Shown here piece by piece: positions 47,385-60,479 of a stretch of DNA of 64,000 nt. The notes beneath the pieces were generated by a model. The model worked only from the letters and a program-made list of their open reading frames with translations. It did not search any database and had not been told where the DNA came from. Positions within the stretch are counted from its first letter, which is position 1. Every line of letters starts with the position of its first letter. Source of the DNA: Benincasa hispida (Eukaryota > Streptophyta > Magnoliopsida > Cucurbitales > Cucurbitaceae); contig NC_052357.1 of the NCBI RefSeq assembly GCF_009727055.1, forward strand, positions 16,203,648 to 16,267,647. Reading direction: 5' to 3'. The position numbers were made by a program, and so were the translations under genes.

Positions 47385-48165
47385 AATGATCAAGATTTCA
47401 AAACAACTAACAGTCACGAACAACAATCGTAAAAAAAACGGAATCTGCAAGACAATAATTTGTTATAGATTGAGTCATGGATTTTGCTCTCTTTAAGACG
47501 TTCCGTGGTCCGTGGCTCTACCCAAGTGTGCAAGAAGTTCTACAGAAATGTCATGTCGTCTCCAAGATAAAATAACCCATAATTTACAAAACTGTCTCGA
47601 TCGGAGTTGAACTAGGCCCGACCTTCAGGATTGAGATGCTCGAAAAATGGGAATGGAAAATGGAAAGGAATAAGAGATCGAGAGAGAAAATCTGTGAAGA
47701 TATAAAAATGAGATGTTAAGACTAATGAAAGGGCTCGAGCCTTTTATAGGCCTCGAAGGCCAACTACTGCACAAAACTGACGGGGAGAGAGGCGCGTAGA
47801 GCCATAGAATGTGTGCGTAAGATGCGGATGGAAGACTGAATTGTCGACGCAAGCGGAAGACTGAGACCTTTTCTTTTATTTATTTTTAAATAATAAAAAG
47901 AAAAATTAAATAAATAATAAAAATATTTTTTTCAATAATAACACTCGCCTGCCAGATCGAATAGCAGCGACGCACGTGTAGGATGTCTACCATACCCACA
48001 TTTGTCTATCTCTTCACTCCCTCTAGAATATGGTAACCCATTGGGGCCCAAACCCATAGCCTTAGGTGGGAGTATAAGAAGGAGACTCATCTTTAAAAAA
48101 TAAGTAATGTTGGATTCTCAACCAAAGCTTTTTTTTCCTTTTAAAAACTTGAATTTTCAGCAACA
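47385..48165 (-). repeat. 3' LTR of a minus-strand copia element
   Basis: On the minus strand the LTR starts TGTTGCTGAAAATTCAAG at 48165, preceded by the polypurine tract CAAGTGGGGGAT (48177-48166). TATAAAAG (minus strand, 47748-47741) in the context GGCCTATAAAAGGCTC is a good LTR TATA box. The left limit is uncertain; no matching 5' LTR remains. Confidence 0.65.
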
Positions 48166-51100
48166 ATCCCCCACTTGAAAATTTAAAAACATAAGAAAAG
48201 CATTTGTGGTCGAGCAATATCAATCTATACAACATTGTGCATAAGCAAAGGTGTCTTACGACTTGATCCTTTACATAGTGTAGATGATTCAGAATATACT
48301 AAAGTAACTCATGGTTTTGAATTGTATCTCTAACAACATTTCACACACAATATCATTAGGGTGTAGTTCAAAAGCCCATGCTTTAAGGTCTAGTACGTGT
48401 ATCCTGATTTAGTGAACGTTCTAGAGAGTTTGCCAAAAACTCCATATGAAGCGACCGCCACTTCCACATTTACACAGGTGAGTCTATCAATAGTACTCAT
48501 GCAGCTAGGTACCTCACTTAAAATCAAGTATAGATTTCATAAAGAACTAGGTTCAATATTTCTTACGCTTCAGGATATCATGCTCAAACACTAAGTCATC
48601 GGAAGAGAACTTTGTGTTCATTTTAGCATAATTCACTACATATCACTTGTGATTAGTTATTATCCATTGAACCTATTTATTGGGATCTTCAGTCTATAGG
48701 TTGGGTTTTCCTCACAGATGATTCATCTCTCTGTAGGAATTTTTTTAGGTTTTGAAAATCTTCTCTTTGGCCAGTCCTTTCATTAAAGGATTTGCCAAGT
48801 TTTCATCGGTTCATACGTGATCCACTCTAACTGTACTAGTAGTGAGGAACTCTTTGATGGTATTGTGATTATGACGTATTTTTCGTCTCTTTCCATTGTA
48901 ATAACGGTTCTGAACTTTTTCAATTTTTGCAAGTACTATCGCAATAGATCAATATGATTGGTATCAATTATTTCTTGGGCTTCTAAGAGATAGCTCTGCC
49001 TGCTATATTGAAAATATGACCACTTATAGCCTTTGAATCATCCGAGAGGGAGTTTCAGTCAGCATCGCTAAACCCTTCCAAGAGAGCAGGAAACTTCTGA
49101 TAGTATAATCTAGGTTTTGGGTTTTCTTCAAGTACCTCATAACCCTTTCTATCGCATTCAAATGTTGTATATGAAGTCTGCTTGTAAACCTACAAAGTAA
49201 TTCTATAGCATAAGCTATATTAGGCCTAGTGTAGTCAGCAACTATCTAAAACTGCCTATAATGCTTGCATATTTAATTTGACTAATACTGTCACCAATGT
49301 TCTTGAACAACTTAACACAGGGTCATAGGGAGTCCATGTTGGTTTACATTCAAAGTAATTATATTTCTTTAGAATATTTTCTACATAGTGAGATTGATCC
49401 AAATAAATTCCCTTTTCAAACCTAGTCACTTTTATGTCTAAGTTTACACTCGCTTCTCTTAAGTCTTTCATATCGAAGTTTACACTCAACGTGGATTTTA
49501 CATCATTTATGACGTGCAAGTTCGATCCAAAGATTAAAAAATCATCTATATACAGATACATGATAGTGCAGAGATTATTTTCAAACTTATAATAGATGCA
49601 TTTTCACTTTCATTAACCTTGAAACCTTTAGATAGGATTAGGTTATCAAACTTTTCATGTCATTGCTTAGGAGTTTGTTTCAGATCATAGAGAGATTTAT
49701 CTAGCTTACAAACCTTATTTTCTTAATCATGGACTATAAAGCCCTCAGATTCTTCCATATAAATATCTTCTTCAAGTTCACCATTTAGGAAAGTGGTCTT
49801 TACATCCATTTGATGTACTACGAGGTTATAAAGGGCATTGAGAGAAAACAAAATACAGATTGAGTTAATTATAGTGACAGGGGAGAAGATATTAAAGAAG
49901 TCTATGTTTTCTCTTTGTCTAAGGTCCTTTTCCACTAATTTGGCTTTAAACTTGTCAACTGTTCCATCAAGTCTAAGCTTTTTCCTTAGGATCCATTTGC
50001 ACCTTATTGCCTTACAACCTGGAGGTAGGTCTACTAAGTGTCAAGTCCTATTTGACTCAAGAGAGTCCATCTCATCATCTATAACTTCTTGCCATAAGTT
50101 GACATCTACAAAGGACAAAAGTCTTTAGGATCTTCTTCTACATTATAGGTCTGGAAGTCATCCCCAAAATCCTTGACGGTTCTAGTTCTTTTACTTCTTC
50201 TAGGTTATGGATTGGCTTCCTCTGTAGAGGTAGGATTTCTAACTGGGGTTAGACTACTGGATCCTGAACCCCACTATTTCTCGATTTAAAGGGAAATCTA
50301 TCCTCAAACAAGTCAACATCATTTGACTCAATGATTACTTGGTTTACTAGGTCATAGAACCTATAGGCTTTACTATTTATGACATAACTTCACTCATAGG
50401 CTCTACTAGCAAGCTTTCTTCTTTTAGAGTATAGAATTCTTACAAAGGCTGGACATCCCCAAGTTCTAAAATATGACAAGTTTGGTTTCTTATTCTTGTT
50501 GACTTCGTAAGGTGAAGTTGTGTTTTTAGATTTTGGTATTCTATTTGGGACATAACATATGGTAGGATTATTTCACCCCACCAATAAGATGCGGCTCCTA
50601 AACTGAGTAAAATACCAATTACTAGCTCAACTAAAGTTCTATTTTTCCTTTAGACTTTTCCATTCATTTCAATAGAGTAAGGTGTAGTCTTTTTATGTAT
50701 TATTCCATGTGAGTTAAAGAACTCATTAAAGCTATCTGAGTTGTACTCAGTTCCCCTATCCCTACAAGGTCTTTTAACCTTTCTGTTAAACTGATTTTCT
50801 ACATCAATTACAAACAATTTGAAGCACCAAATGTATCACTTTTGTTTATTAGCAAATATACAAAAGTAAAATCAGAGTAATCATCAATAAAAGTAATAAA
50901 AATATCTTTTACTATTCCTAGTCAAGATGCCATCAAATTCACATTAGTCATAATGAATTAAATCTAAAGGCTTAGATTCCCTGAGTACAGATTTAAGCGG
51001 AGTCATTGTTATTTTAGCTTGACTACAATGCTCACATTTATCAAATTCATTCATGGATAACTTAGGTATTATTTCCAGCCTAATCATGTTACTAATTAAT

Positions 51101-51391
51101 CTCTTATTAACATGACAAAGTATAACATGCCAAACATTCAAGGAACACAGCATATAAACAAAAGATTTCACTTTATTTCAGTCTATATTTAAGTTGAACA
51201 TTTCCTTCCCTACAAATACATTATTCTTAGTAAGGGTATATAAATCTTCCTATATTATCTAGGTAAACCCGAACTTGTTAAGGAGATAGCTCGAAACCAA
51301 GTTTTTTTCTTATCTCCGGAGTGTACAGGACATCTTTCAAGGTGAGATTCTTCCCTGATTAAAATTTCAGTTCCACCTCACCGGCTCCATG
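48166..51391 (-). pseudogene. Decayed copia pol (RNase H, RT, integrase, GAG-pre-integrase)
   Basis: Reading leftwards from 51391 on the minus strand there are four blocks. First is GAG-pre-integrase (51171-50944, HVILCHVN and CEHCSQAK). Next is integrase, in fragments around 50900-50400. Then come RT blocks at 49935-49723 (VHQMDVKTTFLNGELEEDIY) and 49561-49256 (LYIDDFLIFGSN, a YIDD in place of the usual YVDD, and MKDLREA). RNase H is close to 48700-49250. Frames are broken many times. The 5' end is cut at 51391 where a plus-strand LTR begins, so gag is missing. It differs in family from the copia element of 22.9-38.2 kb. Confidence 0.78.
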
Positions 51392-51888
51392 TGTTTGGGT
51401 TGATGCCCTAAATCTCGTTGGGTCCTTAGTTTATAATTGTATTATACAAATTATTTATTTATTTAATAAAATATGGGATGTTTTATTTGACATTTAGTAT
51501 AATTAAAAACCCACAAACCAATAAACTAACATCCAAGGTTCTCATTTGTAGCTTAAACATGTATGTATAGACATATAGGTGGATCATGTTTAAGTGATAA
51601 CCTAAATGATCTATAGTACATGGATAAGGTTGGATACCTTATCCTGGTGACACTACAAATACGACCCTTTTTATAGATGTTACAATTGTTGTAAAGTGCT
51701 ACAAATGATCTGATCCTAATCAATCATGTGGAGACATGTGAGCAGGGGTTTTCTATACAAAAGAGTTTGTATAAAACCAGACCATGAAATGACTAGTCTT
51801 ACTATATAACATCATTCATCATAGAGGCTTACATTTCACCAAGATGACTATAGGTGACATGACTTGAATCTTGAGTGAGTCGTGAACT
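51392..51888 (+). repeat. Copia LTR, first part (continues at 53213-53560)
   Basis: It starts TGTTTGGGTTGATGCCCTAA and follows the LTR at 18613 closely. It is interrupted by an inserted LTR-like segment (51889-53212) and resumes at 53213 with GAACTTCTGCCTATGAAGG. The last third of the LTR is missing. Confidence 0.7.
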
Positions 51889-53212
51889 TAATGGCAGCGC
51901 AAGCGCACATGTCAACATATAATATAGTAAAACGATCGAGAGATCGAGTATCGTCCTCTGAAGAATTGGTTTGACTCTTTTAGCTAGTCAGAGATTCTTC
52001 TATTTTTATTTAGGGGACCAGACTGTGATGAGAACCTAACTAATTTAATCCTAAAAATCAAGAAAAGATAAAACTGGGATGAAACTAGACAAAGACATGT
52101 TTTAGGGTATGGTTTCGTTAAACGGGTTAACCAAATTAATTATTTTGACCTTAGATTGATTCATGTAAATTATAAATCTATGAGTCTTTTATCCAGGTAT
52201 CCTCTATCGAGCTCAACCCTTTCTAATGACTAACCATCGACCCAAATCTCTTCTATCGCTTGACTAGCCATAACATTAAGTTCCTCTATCAACAATCTCT
52301 ATTAATCTCCTATCACTCTCGTGCATACTCGATTAACAGTTTAACATGCTAGATCTAGCTCAACACCTTCTCTCGAGATAGACATTAAGTAAAGAACATT
52401 CAATTAGTGATCAGTTAATCAAAAGTATTGAGAACAAATATGCTAAAATAATTATGCATAAATTCAATCCAAGAAGCAACTAATTCAATTTTCACAATCT
52501 ATAAAACTAAATCAACACCCTAGAAATGCAAATTAATCACTCATGGTTACAACACAAACATAGACCATTCATGAGATTTCTAAACACAGAGGACAAAAAT
52601 AAGAGAAGGAATAAATTGCAAGTCGTGTTCTTGACTCTTGTCCTCGAATCCTGAATCACAACCCAACGAACTCTTTAAATCTTCGATCTTTTGAAACTCC
52701 GAGATGTCGCCTCTATCCAAAATTACACTCCCTAGGGATGCCTCTCTTAAATATTACTTTACGCTCTCAAAATAGCCCTAAAAGTCTCCTCCCCAAATCA
52801 AGTCGGCCATAAATTGCTTATATAGACATTGGTCGCAGTGTTGCAACGTTCCAAGGAAGCATTGCAACGTTGGCATCAATTAAATCCGTAGCGTGCAGCA
52901 TTAATCATAGCGTCGCAACGTTTTGCTGTCCTATTTTTATATGTTCTCTACCTTGCAGCATTGCAACACTTGTTCAATGCTGCCCTGCATCTGATTTCTA
53001 CATTTTCTTTCCTTTTTCTCCTTTGATCATTACCCTAGGTCAAAACTTTACCCTCTTGGAGGTATTTTGGTCATTAATCTTTCAAAATTGTTTATTTTCA
53101 TCCAATTGCTCGATTTTCTACAATCAAACAATAAAAGCATCAAAGATCTCAAATTAAGCATAAAACTAACTAAATTCTAAGCTCAGAAAACACACTTTTT
53201 AGATGCATTTCA
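51889..53212 (-). mobile_element. Solo LTR (Athila/Tat-like) inserted in a copia LTR
   Basis: This 1324-bp segment is flanked by the 5-bp direct repeat gaact (51884-51888, 53213-53217). On the minus strand it starts TGAAATGCATC and ends GCCATTA. It carries several degenerate GCATTGCAACGTT units (52835-52975) and a minus-strand TATATAAG near 52824. No internal region or coding domain is present. The assignment to the Athila/Tat type rests on general resemblance only. Confidence 0.55.
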
Positions 53213-53560
53213 GAACTTCTGCCTATGAAGGTGGTCCTTTGATTTGTATAGGTAAAAGTAGCCAAATTCATTCCAATAAGCCTACTATTTTGAGGATTCG
53301 TTTGATTAGGGAGTTAGAACACAGCTACAGAAGACGGAATTCACTTCTTCTCCAATGTCGGAGAAAGTAGATAAATTGTTCCCTTAAAGGCTGATTTTGG
53401 GGCTTAAACTATGTGGTGTCACACTCTCTCTTGGCCCAAGAGAGGTTTGGTCATAGTTGGACTATGACTTATTATTCATTAGAGAAATTAGTGATACTTG
53501 AGGAGTTAAATATACCTATAGAGATAAAACAATAATTTTGGCTCAGTTGTACTTAGACGT

Positions 53561-55940
53561 TTTCAAGTCTTTAATTCATGAGAAGTCGTAATCCTCGGAC
53601 ATTTTCAAGTTTTTCAAAGCTGAAGTTGAACTTCAACTTGGAAAGAAAATTAAGGTTGTTAAATCTGATCGTGGTGGTGAATATTATGGTAGATATGATG
53701 GATCAGGTGAACAACGTCCAAGGCTATTTGCCAAATACCTAGAGAAATGTGGAATTGTCCCGCAATACACTATGTCGAGCAAATCCAACATGAATGGTGT
53801 AGCGGAAAGGCGAAATAAAATACTCAAGGATATGGTAAGAAGTATGATTAGTCGTTCTTCTCTACCAGAATCCCTCTGGGGTGAGGCACTAAAGACTGTA
53901 TCATATATCCTTAATAGGGTACCTAGTAAAGCAGTAGCTAAAACCCCTTATGAGCTGTGGACAGGAAAGAAGCCTAGTATTAGACATCTTCACATATGGG
54001 GTTGTCTAGGTGAGGCTAGGCCTTATAGGCTTAATGAAAGAAAATTGGACTCAAGAACTATTAGCTGTTATTTTGTTGGGTATTCTGAGTGCTCTCGGGA
54101 TTTCAAGTTTTGTGATCCCAGTTCTAGATTATTGTTTGAGACAGGAAATGCTAGATTCCTTGAGGATGTTGAGTTTGGGAGGGGGAGAGATAACATAAGG
54201 AAAGTTTTCTTTGAAGATGATTTGGTTTCTTTTCCTCATGTAGTTATAAATGATGTTCAAGCTCCAGTTCCTGACTTCATTATTGAACCAATTATAGAAC
54301 AAGACAACATTAAAGTCCTCGTTGTTGAACCTGAAGTTCAAACCCAACAACCTCAAGAAGTGCCACTAAGAAGATCTACTAAAGAGAGAATAAGTGCAAT
54401 TCTAGATGATTATATTGTATTTCTTCAAGAACATAGGGATGATGTGGGCGTAATGGAAGATGATCCAATCAACTTCCAACAAACTTTACAAAGTTTTAAC
54501 TCTCAAAAGTGGATAAGTGATATGAAAGAGGAAATAAAATCCATGAAAGACAATGACGTTTGGGAACTTGTTGAACTGCCATCTGGAGTGAAACCCATAG
54601 GTTGTAAATAGATATTTAAAACCAAAAAGGATTCACATGACAATATCGAAAGATATAAGGCTCGCCTTGTTGCAAAGGGTTTTACTCAAAAGGAAGGCAT
54701 TGATTACAAAAAGACTTTCTCTCCAGTTTCATCGAAGGACTCTTTTAGGGTAATCATGGCACTGGTAGCTCACTTTGATTTAGAGCTACACCAGATGGAC
54801 GTATAAACTGTGTTTCTCAATGGGAACATTGATGAGACGATTTATATAGTGCAACCGAAAATCTTTGTGTCTGATAATTCAAAGTCTGTGGTGAGCAAAT
54901 TGAAGAAATTCATCTACGGTCTCAAACAAGCCTCTCATCAACGGTACCACAAATTCCATGAAGTGATAACCTCCTTTGGTTTTAAGGCGAACATAGTGGA
55001 ATATTGTGTATATCACAAGTTCAGTGGGAGTAAATCAATATTTCTAGTGTTATATGTCGATGACATATTCATAGCTAGTAATGATGTAGGTTTATTGCAT
55101 GACGCTAAGAGATTTCTCAAAAGGAATTTTGAGATGAAGGATCTTGGTGGTGCTTCTTTTGTATTAGGAATTTAAATACTGTGAGATCGTTCTCAAGGTA
55201 TTTTGAGATTGTCACAAAAGAACTACAATGAAAAGATTTTGATTAGATTTGGCATGAAAGATTGTGCACTAGAAGATACTCTGATCGCTAAAGGTGATAA
55301 ATTTCATTTAGGTCAATGCCCCAAGACCACACTCGATACTAAGGAGATGTAGAAGGTTCCATATGCAACAACCATTAGACTAATGTATGCTCAAGTATGT
55401 CTGCGTCCAAATATTGCGTTCATAGTTAAAGTGTTAGGAAAATATTTGAGTAACCCTGTGATGGATCATTGGAAAGCAACCAAATGAGTTATGAGGTATT
55501 TATAGAGAACAGAAGATTATATGCTCACTTACCGGAGATCAAAAGTTTTGGAGACCATTGGGTATTCTGATTCTGATTATGTTAGATGTCAAGACACTTT
55601 GTGATCCACTTCAGGCTATATCTTCATGTTGGCTGGAGAAGCTGTATTCTAGAAAAGTGTTAAATAAACGCTTATGACTTCTTCTACCATGGCTACAAAG
55701 TTTATAGCATATTATGAGACATCCAATCATGGAATATGGTCGCAAAATTTTGTCACTAGGTTGCGGATAGTGGTTGACATAAAAAACCACAAAATTTATT
55801 TTGTGATAATAAGTCGGCAGTGATGTATTCCAACAACAACAGAAGCAATACGAAGTAAAAACATGTAGAGATGAAGTTTCTAGTAATTAAAAAAAGAGTT
55901 CATAATTGTCAAATTTCGATAGAACACATAGGAACAAACT
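53561..55940 (+). pseudogene. Copia pol fragment: integrase, reverse transcriptase, RNase H
   Basis: Integrase starts mid-domain near 53600 ([15 protein letters not shown], the catalytic Asp region) and continues in the same frame at 53772-54611 ([19 protein letters not shown] with the catalytic Glu, SLWGEALKT, the [13 protein letters not shown] [10 protein letters not shown]). A TAG at 54609 interrupts the start of RT, and a TAA near 54804 precedes FLNGNIDETIY. RT continues to 55175 with LYVDDIFIASND (about 55053) and stops at LGI. RNase H remnants continue to about 55900 with more stops. gag and protease are absent. The upstream LTR piece (51392-53560) may belong to it, after a deletion. 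Confidence 0.8.
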
Positions 55941-55944
55941 TTAT

Positions 55945-56978
55945 GGTGACATTCCACTAAAGACCAATAGCTGAACTAAACTCTTTAGCCACGAGATCCA
56001 CCTTCCGTTAACTGTCAGGCATTCCATTAAAGACCAACAGCTGAACTCTTCTTACCACAAATATATTTTTGTGTCCATCGGATATAACCAATCATGAGTA
56101 CAATGACCTTTCACAAATGCTTGTAAGTACAGCTCGGTCAAATTACCGTTATGCCCCTGTAGTTACATCTTACTCCTTAAGTACCACTGATTCCTCTAAT
56201 GAACAATACAACATGGTCCAACTATGTGTGAACACCTCTCAAGCTAAGAGAAGGTGTGTGGCGCCACATCGTTCAAGCCCCAAAATCAGCCCTTAAGGGA
56301 GCTATCTATCTACTTACCTCTGTTTCGGGGAAGGAGTGAATTCCATCTTGTGTAGCTGAATTGTCAGCTCCCAAATCAGACGAATCTCCAAAATGGTAGG
56401 TTTGAATTGACGAACTGGCCACTCGCACCCATACAAATCAAAGAACCACCATCAATGGTAGGAGTTCCTAACTTACTCAAGATTGGGGTCACGTTACCTA
56501 TGGTCATCCTAGTGAAGTAAAGTCTCTGTCATGAACGGTATTAGATAACGAGACGTTAACACTTCGTAGTCAGGTCTCATATAAACTCTTTGTATAAGAC
56601 GCCCCCGCTCGCATGTCCCCAACACGAATGATCAGGATCAGCCCATCTATGACAAGTCACGACACTTGTGACCACTCCACAAAGCGAGCCGCATCCGTAG
56701 CGTTACTAGGATAAGGTTTCCCTCCTATATCCATATACTACAAACCATTTTGGTTATCTCTCAAGACATGATCCACTCGTATGTCACCACATACATGCTT
56801 GAGTCACACACAAATAACCAGGGATTTTATATTTATTGGTTTGTGATAAAGCAAATAAAATAAGTAACTGAACAAAATTACAAGATGTGAAGTAAATATC
56901 ATATATTAACAACACAAGCGTTTGTACAAACTGTTTACAAACTACAGAACACGAGACTTTAGGGCATCGACCCCAACA
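55945..56978 (-). repeat. Inverted copia LTR fragment
   Basis: On the minus strand it starts TGTTGGGGTCGATGCCCTAA at 56978. It follows the LTR of the 24586 element through AGTTGGACTATGTTGTATTG (56206-56225) to ATTCCATTAAAGACC. About 1 kb of the 3' part is missing. It directly abuts the decayed RNase H on its left. Confidence 0.7.
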
Positions 56979-57262
56979 AATTGTTCATTAGAGGGTCAAT
57001 AGAAACTTAAGGAACAAGATGTATTCACAGGGGTAAAACGGTAATCTTGATCCAGTTGTGATTACGAACAACCTGTGAATGATCGACTTACTGATTATAG
57101 TTATATTAAGTGAACATAATATATCTACAAAGAGAAGAGTTCAACTACGGGCTACAGTGGAGTGACCCATTAGTTAACAAATGGGGATTAATTCGGTATA
57201 ATGAGTTTAGCCAATTAATCTCAGATCGTTGGAGCTCATGATCTATAGATCCGCGAGGTCCT
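56979..57262 (+). repeat. Copia LTR fragment, left part (continues at 59124)
   Basis: AATTGTTCATTAGAGGGTCA through GATCCGCGAGGTCC corresponds to the middle of the LTR at 57263. After the inserted LTR the sequence continues at 59124 with CCCTACTAGCTCGTAAATGG. Confidence 0.6.
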
Positions 57263-59123
57263 TGTTAGGTTTTATGTCCTAAAAACTCGCAGTTTGTAAA
57301 ATGATAAACATTTTCTATTATCAATATACTTGTTATTGATCTCATAAATTGTATGAAAGTCTAAATCCAATAAACCAAGACTCATGACTATTGTATGAGT
57401 ACTTGAACTTTATGTGGTGACATAAGAGTGGATCGGGTTTGAGTAAATAGTTAAAATGATCTATGGTACATGAGTGAGGTTGGGTACCTTATTCTGGTAA
57501 CACCATTGGATGTGGCCTACTTTGTAGTTGTTACAAAGAGTTGTAAAGTGCTACATACGATGTGATCCTAATTCGTACATGTTATGACATGAGGAGTGCG
57601 GGCGTCCTATGCAATGAGTTTGCATAAGATCAGAGCCAAGAAATAAGTCACTCTTACTTTATAACGTTGTTTACTGTTTAAGACTGACTATTTCACCTAT
57701 ATAACCTAGATTAACTCAATCTTAATCCTGAGCTAGCTATGAACTCTTGTTTGTTCGGGATTATCCTTTGATCTGCAAACGGTAAGAGTAGTTCAACAAC
57801 ACTGCTCAATAAGCTTACCAATTTGGGGATAAGACCGGATGAATAGATGGAGACATAGCCTTTCAAGATGAAGTTCACATCTACCCGATTTAGGGATAGA
57901 AGAAAGGTTGTTCTCTCAAGTACTGAATCCAGGTCTTGAACAAGGGGCTTCACCCTCTCATTGGGTTGAGAGAGTTTGGTTTGGTGATTGGATCACAAAC
58001 CAGTTGTTCATTAGAGGATCAGTAGGAACTTGAGGAATAAGACATAATCTCGGGGATAAACAAATATTTGACCCAACCGTTATTACAAACAACTTGTGAA
58101 GGGTTGACTTGCTGATTATAGTTAAATCATGTGGACATAATATATCCACAGTATACAACTATGGGCTTTAGTGGAATGACCCATTAGTTAACGAATGGAG
58201 ATTAATCTGGTCTAATGAGTTTAGCCAATTAATCTCGGATCGTTGGAGCCCATGATCTGTAGGTCCGTGAGGTCCCTCTACTAGCTCGTAATGGACTAGC
58301 TCTAGAATAGCGTGATAAGTTAATTTGAAACGTTCAAATTAGAATTAAGGAAATTAGTAATTATATGAGATATAATTATGTTTAATTTTAGAATTAAACA
58401 GAATGAGAGAATTTATATATTTAAAAATATGATTTAAATATATAAAGATGAATATGTGTTAAAATTAATTTATATTTGATTTATATTATATAGTTTATTC
58501 AATAATTAATTTATGAAATTATTAATTTTTTATTTTTAAAATCAAAATAGATTTTATGAATCAAAATTTGATTTTTAGATAAAATTGAAAAAGGAAAAGA
58601 AAACAAAAAACACAAAATAGAAAAATGGATTTCTCCATTATCCATCACTAACCTAGCTCACACATATTGCAATGTCTTGCCTTGTTTTCTCCAAGCATGA
58701 GCTGCAACTCATGCAACTCTTCTCTTTGCATATTTATTTGCAATATAATGAAGCGATTGAAGTGAAAATCGCGGTATGCAAATCTACAGAATTTTGAGAG
58801 AAAATTCGATTTGAAGAATGGTTCTTCAACAAGGTTGCTGCAGTGAGCTTTTTCTCCTTCATCCCTTGATTCAAGCTTGTTTTGGTCCCACAACTCAATC
58901 TAGAGACACCAAGAGAATAGTGGGGAAGATCTTTGAGGTGGTCTACAACAAACGATATGGAGAAGATGCAGCTGGAGAAATAAGCTTGAAAAAGTTCTAC
59001 AAGAGGTATGTCTTGTAAAACCCATTTTTTCTTGCAGAAGCATGCTTTATATTATGCCAAAATTAGTGAATTTGAATGCTTAGATGATCCTTGTGCTTTC
59101 GCTGCGGTTAATACAATCCTACA
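57263..59123 (+). mobile_element. Complete solo LTR inserted in a related LTR
   Basis: The LTR is 1861 bp, starts TGTTAGGTTTTATGTCC and ends AATCCTACA. Setting it aside joins GCGAGGTCC to CCCTACTAGCTCG, which is how the same passage reads inside the LTR itself (GTGAGGTCCCTCTACTAGC). The 5-bp flanks (gtcct, tcccc) match poorly, so the target duplication has decayed or the event was recombination. No primer site or internal region follows. Confidence 0.7.
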
Positions 59124-59893
59124 TCCCCCTACTAGCTCGTAAATGGATAAGCTTTAGAGTAGCATGATAAGTTAATTTGAACGTTTCAAATTAGAATGAA
59201 ACGGAATCGGAGAATTATATTTAAATATATGAATATGGATTTGTGTAAAAAATAATTTAATATTTGATATTAAATTAATTAAAATTATTTAAATAATTAT
59301 TTATTAATTTTACTAGAAAATTAATAATATTTTCGGTTTTAAAATCAAGTGGATTTTGAAATCATTTTTTATGAAAATAGAAATATTGGAAAATTGCACA
59401 AAATGGAAAAATGAGTTTTTCCATTACTATCTTCAACTAGCTCACTCAAAACCCGTTAACATTCACTCCAAGTATGATCTACATCTCATGCAACCATCTT
59501 TTTTGTATGTTCACCTACAATAAATAAAGAAGATTGGAGCAGAATTGGGGATGCATTCAAAGTGATTTTTGAGAAAAATTCGTGCTGAAGAAAGAGTTAT
59601 TCAAATGAACTGTTGTAGTGATGTTCTCCCTAGTTTTCTGTTCATTCAAGCTGTTCTTGAGTCCCATAACTCATTCTAAAGCTCCAAGAGGATATTGGGG
59701 AAGATCTTTAGGTGGTTCACGACAAGTTTTGGAGAAGACAACTATTGAGGATCATGATCTTGGAGAATACTACAAAAGTATAACTTCAAACTCTCTTATA
59801 TTAGATGAGTGTGCTTTAATTTCTGCCAAAATTAATGAATCATAATGCTTATTGATCCTTGTTGCTTCCTCTGCATGATGATATACTCTTACA
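59124..59893 (+). repeat. Copia LTR fragment, right part
   Basis: It parallels 58279-59123 (AGCATGATAAGTTAATTTGA, TTTTTCCATTA, TGAGTCCCATAACTCATTC, GATCCTTGTTGCTTCC) and ends CTCTTACA. It is the 3' half of an LTR whose 5' part lies at 56979-57262. Confidence 0.65.
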
Positions 59894-60410
59894 GTTCAAC
59901 GCTGCCCTGCCTCTGATTTATGCATTTTCTTTCCCTTTTCTTCTTTGATCATTACCCTAGTTCAAAACTTTGACCTTCTTGGAGGTATTTTGGTCATTAA
60001 TCTTTAAAAAATGTTTGTTTTCATCCAATTGCTCGATTTCTTAAAATTAAACAATAAAAGCATCAAATATCTCAAATTAAGCACAAAACTAACTAAATTC
60101 TAAATCCAAAAAATGCACTTTTGAATGCGTTTCAGAACTTCTGCCTATGAAGGTGGTCCTTTGATTTGTATGAGTGAGTGGCCAGATTCGTTCCAATAAG
60201 CCTACCATTTTAGGGATTCGTCTGATTGAGGAGTTGGAACACAACTATAGAAGATGAAATTCACTCATTCCCCAATGTCGGAGAAAGTAGATAAATTGCT
60301 GATTCTGGGGCTTGAACTATGTGACGTCACACTCTCTCTTGGCTAGAGAGGGATTTGATCATAGTTGGACTATGCCTTATTATTCATTAGAGAAATTAGT
60401 GATACTTATA
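59894..60410 (+). repeat. Second copy of the nested-LTR junction of 52.9-53.5 kb
   Basis: 59894-60134 repeats the right end of the segment inserted at 51889-53212 (CGCTGCCCTGC, CTTTGATCATTACCCTAG, ATTTTGGTCATTAATCTTT, CATCCAATTGCTCGATTT). 60135-60410 repeats the copia LTR that follows it (GAACTTCTGCCTATGAAGG). The junction is the same in both copies. Confidence 0.75.
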
Positions 60411-60479
60411 GAAAAAACATAAAATTTTATGGACATGCTTTCGATACTCAAGTTTTAAGATAGGTGTCTATTTAGTCTC

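Noticed and set aside
58818..59018. 66-codon frame near the end of the solo LTR
   Set aside because: It lies in U5 of an LTR and the related LTR at 59124-59893 does not keep it open in the same form.
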